Positions 13,318 through 15,154 of a stretch of 15,154 nt of DNA are shown one piece after another. Both the position numbers and the translations under genes were made by a program. The stretch is from DASRWT01 sp046728035 (lineage in GTDB: Bacteria > Methylomirabilota > Methylomirabilia > Rokubacteriales > CSP1-6), in NCBI GenBank assembly GCA_046728035.1, contig JBKPDT010000252.1, forward strand, positions 1 through 15,154. The letters are read 5' to 3'. Position 1 is the stretch's first letter; each line of letters begins with the position of its first letter. The notes beneath the pieces were generated by a model. That model was not told the DNA's origin and made no database searches. It saw only the letters and a program-made list of their open reading frames with translations.

Positions 13318-15154
13318 CCCTGAGGACCCCGTCTCGAACGAATCGCGCAATCCAGCCTTCGCGGACATCCTTGCCGCCCGTCTCTCTCGCCGGCGCATCC
13401 TGACGGGGGGCCTCGTCGCGGCGGGCGCCGCGCTGCTCGGACCGGCGGTCCGCATGGGCGCGTCGCCGGCGGCGCAGGAGCGGCTCCTCGGCTTCACGAG
13501 CGTCCCGGTGTCGACCGCCGACACGGTGGTCGTCCCGCCGGGGTACACCGCCGAGGTCCTGTACGCATGGGGCGATCCGATTTCCACGGGCCCCGCCTTC
13601 AAGGGGGACGCGAGCAACTCCCTCGAGGACCAGCTCGCGCAGGCGGGCATGCACCATGACGCCCTGCACTTCTTCCCCCTGCCCGCGGACGGCTCCAGCT
13701 CCTCCCATGGGCTGCTCGCCGTCAACCATGAGTACACCGACGACGGTCTCCTCCATCCCGGCGGGATGGAGCCGTGGACGGAGGACAAGGTGCGGAAGAG
13801 CCAGGCCGCGCATGGCGTATCGGTGATCGAGGTGCGCCGGGACGATGCGCGGTGGAGCGTCGTGCGACCGTCCGCCCACGCCTTCCGGATCACTGGCGTC
13901 ACGCCCATGGGGGTCGGCGGGCCCGCGGCGGGCCATGCCTGGCTGCAGACGGCGGCCGATCCCACGGGGCGCGCCGTGCTCGGCACCATCAACAACTGCG
14001 CGCACGGCGTGACGCCGTGGGGGACGTATCTCACCTGCGAGGAGAACTTCAACGCCTACTTCGTCAACCGGTCGGGCTCGGTCCCCGCGCTCCAGAAGCG
14101 CTATGGGATCAACGAGCGCGGGTTCGGGTACCGCTGGCACGAGCACGACGCTCGGTTCGACGTCGCCCTGCACCCCAACGAGTCGAACCGCTTCGGCTGG
14201 GTGGTGGAGGTGGACCCCTACGATCCGCGGCGGCCGCCCGTGAAGCGCACCGCGCTCGGGCGCTTCAAGCACGAGGGCGCCACCCTGGCCCTCGGGCGCG
14301 ACCGGCGCGTGGTCCTCTACATGGGGGACGACGAGCGGTTCGAGTACATCTACAAGTTCGTGAGCCGGGACCCCTGGGACCCGACCGCCGGCCGCGCGGC
14401 CAGCCTGCGGCTCCTCGAGCAGGGGACGCTCTGGGTCGCGCGCTTCGATGCCGATGGCGGTGGCGAGTGGCTCGAGCTGACGCACGGCAAGAACGGTCTG
14501 GACGCCGCCGCGGGGTTCCCGTCGCAGGCCGAGATCCTGATCAATGCGCGCGGCGCCGCCGATCGCGCGGGCGCCACCCGCATGGACCGCCCGGAGTGGG
14601 TGGCCGTGCACCCGAAGACGGGCGAGGTCTACTGCGCCCTGACCAACAACGCCAACCGGGGCAAGGGAAGCGTGCCGGGACCCGACCCCGCCAACCCGCG
14701 GTCGGAAAACGTCTTCGGCCATATCGTCCGGTGGCGGGAGCGGGGAGGCGACGCGGGGGCGAGCCGCTTCGAGTGGAACGTCTTCGTGCTCTGCGGCGAT
14801 CCGACGCTTGCGGACGCCGACAAGCAGGGCAATATCAAGGGCGACGTCTTCGGATCGCCCGACGGGCTCTGGTTCGACCAGCGGGGGGTCCTCTGGATCC
14901 AGACCGACGTCTCGACCAGCGTGCTGGGGAAGGGAGACTACGCGCGCCTGGGCAACAATCAGATGCTCGCCGCCGATCCCGTGACACGCGAGGTGCGGCG
15001 CTTCCTGACCGGCCCCAGCGCCTGCGAGATCACCGGCGTGGTGACCACGCCCGATGGGACGAGCATGTTCGTCAATATCCAGCATCCCGGCGAGACGGCG
15101 AGCGAGCGGAGCAATCCCGCCGCGCCCAAGGCCGTGAGCGCCTGGCCCGATGGG
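13307..15154 (+). CDS. phoX: PhoX-type alkaline phosphatase (DUF839), Tat-exported; 3' end beyond window
   Basis: A 616-residue open frame still running at the right edge; PhoX proteins are usually 600-720 residues, so little is missing. After a polar start there is a Tat signal, SRRRILTGG (27-35) followed by LVAAGAALLGPAV, directing folded export. The PhoX/DUF839 core shows GLLAVNHEYT (135-143), TINNCAHGVTPWGTYLTCEE (227-246) with Cys231 as the iron-ligand Cys, GWVVEVDPYDP, GRFKHEGATLALG (318-330), YMGDDERFEYIYKFV (338-352), EWVAVHPKTGEVYCALTNN and the late SPDGLWFDQRGVLWIQTD. The family uses an Fe/Ca centre to release phosphate from organic esters outside the cytoplasm and is normally PhoB-dependent. 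It overlaps the IMPase gene by 11 bases, so it probably belongs to the phn transcript. Confidence 0.93.
   Translation, partial: MGFDPEDPVSNESRNPAFADILAARLSRRRILTGGLVAAGAALLGPAVRMGASPAAQERLLGFTSVPVSTADTVVVPPGYTAEVLYAWGDPISTGPAFKGDASNSLEDQLAQAGMHHDALHFFPLPADGSSSSHGLLAVNHEYTDDGLLHPGGMEPWTEDKVRKSQAAHGVSVIEVRRDDARWSVVRPSAHAFRITGVTPMGVGGPAAGHAWLQTAADPTGRAVLGTINNCAHGVTPWGTYLTCEENFNAYFVNRSGSVPALQKRYGINERGFGYRWHEHDARFDVALHPNESNRFGWVVEVDPYDPRRPPVKRTALGRFKHEGATLALGRDRRVVLYMGDDERFEYIYKFVSRDPWDPTAGRAASLRLLEQGTLWVARFDADGGGEWLELTHGKNGLDAAAGFPSQAEILINARGAADRAGATRMDRPEWVAVHPKTGEVYCALTNNANRGKGSVPGPDPANPRSENVFGHIVRWRERGGDAGASRFEWNVFVLCGDPTLADADKQGNIKGDVFGSPDGLWFDQRGVLWIQTDVSTSVLGKGDYARLGNNQMLAADPVTREVRRFLTGPSACEITGVVTTPDGTSMFVNIQHPGETASERSNPAAPKAVSAWPDG

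Noticed and set aside
13166..15085. Minus-strand open frame of 639 codons
   Set aside because: It is antisense to phoX, whose motifs and Tat signal are unmistakable; the translated product has no recognisable domain.

Overview
The window is GC-rich DNA (about 70% GC by eye) in which nearly every base is coding and genes overlap by four bases. No rRNA, tRNA, insertion sequence, integrase or CRISPR array was seen. The sequence fits a high-GC Gram-negative-type bacterium: it has a periplasmic binding protein with a cleavable signal peptide and a Tat-exported PhoX. Soil lineages such as Rokubacteria/Methylomirabilota or a proteobacterium are possible, but the window alone cannot settle the taxonomy.

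Layout. (1) Positions 1-999, minus strand: a partial HAD-superfamily protein of the GmhB/HisB-N type, preceded by a CPBP-type membrane protein. (2) Positions 1000-1135: a divergent intergenic region with Pho-box-like 11-bp-period repeats facing both ways. (3) Positions 1136-4232, plus strand: a tightly overlapped trio of PHP-domain phosphoesterase, alpha/beta hydrolase and GH3-type acyl-adenylating enzyme. (4) Positions 4233-4321: an 89-bp leader with another Pho-box-like site. (5) Positions 4322-12427: a complete carbon-phosphorus lyase operon in the order phnC-phnE-phnD-phnG-phnH-phnI-phnJ-phnK-phnL-phnM. (6) Positions 12424-15154: an inositol-monophosphatase-family enzyme overlapping phnM, then a PhoX-type Tat-exported phosphatase that runs off the right edge.

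How the genes fit together. PhnD captures phosphonate outside the membrane, and PhnC/PhnE import it. PhnG-H-I-L with ATP would make the alpha-D-ribose-1-phosphonate triphosphate, PhnM removes pyrophosphate, and the radical-SAM enzyme PhnJ (with the GHIJ core and PhnK) cleaves the C-P bond to leave 5-phosphoribosyl 1,2-cyclic phosphate. The usual downstream genes phnP and phnN, the regulator phnF and the acetyltransferase phnO are not in the window. The PHP enzyme carries a matching Pho-like site and is a reasonable candidate for the missing cyclic-phosphate step, as in the known PHP-family PhnPP; the IMPase-family enzyme is a second candidate for sugar-phosphate processing. PhoX would release phosphate from organic esters outside the cytoplasm. 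Together the region reads as a phosphate-starvation island probably controlled by PhoB.

Points worth a second look: the PHP and IMPase enzymes as replacements for phnP/phnN; matched Pho-like boxes at three promoters; a Gly-to-Asp change in the PhnL P-loop; a HAD protein lacking the second catalytic Asp; and a GH3/hydrolase pair sitting inside a phosphorus-starvation locus.
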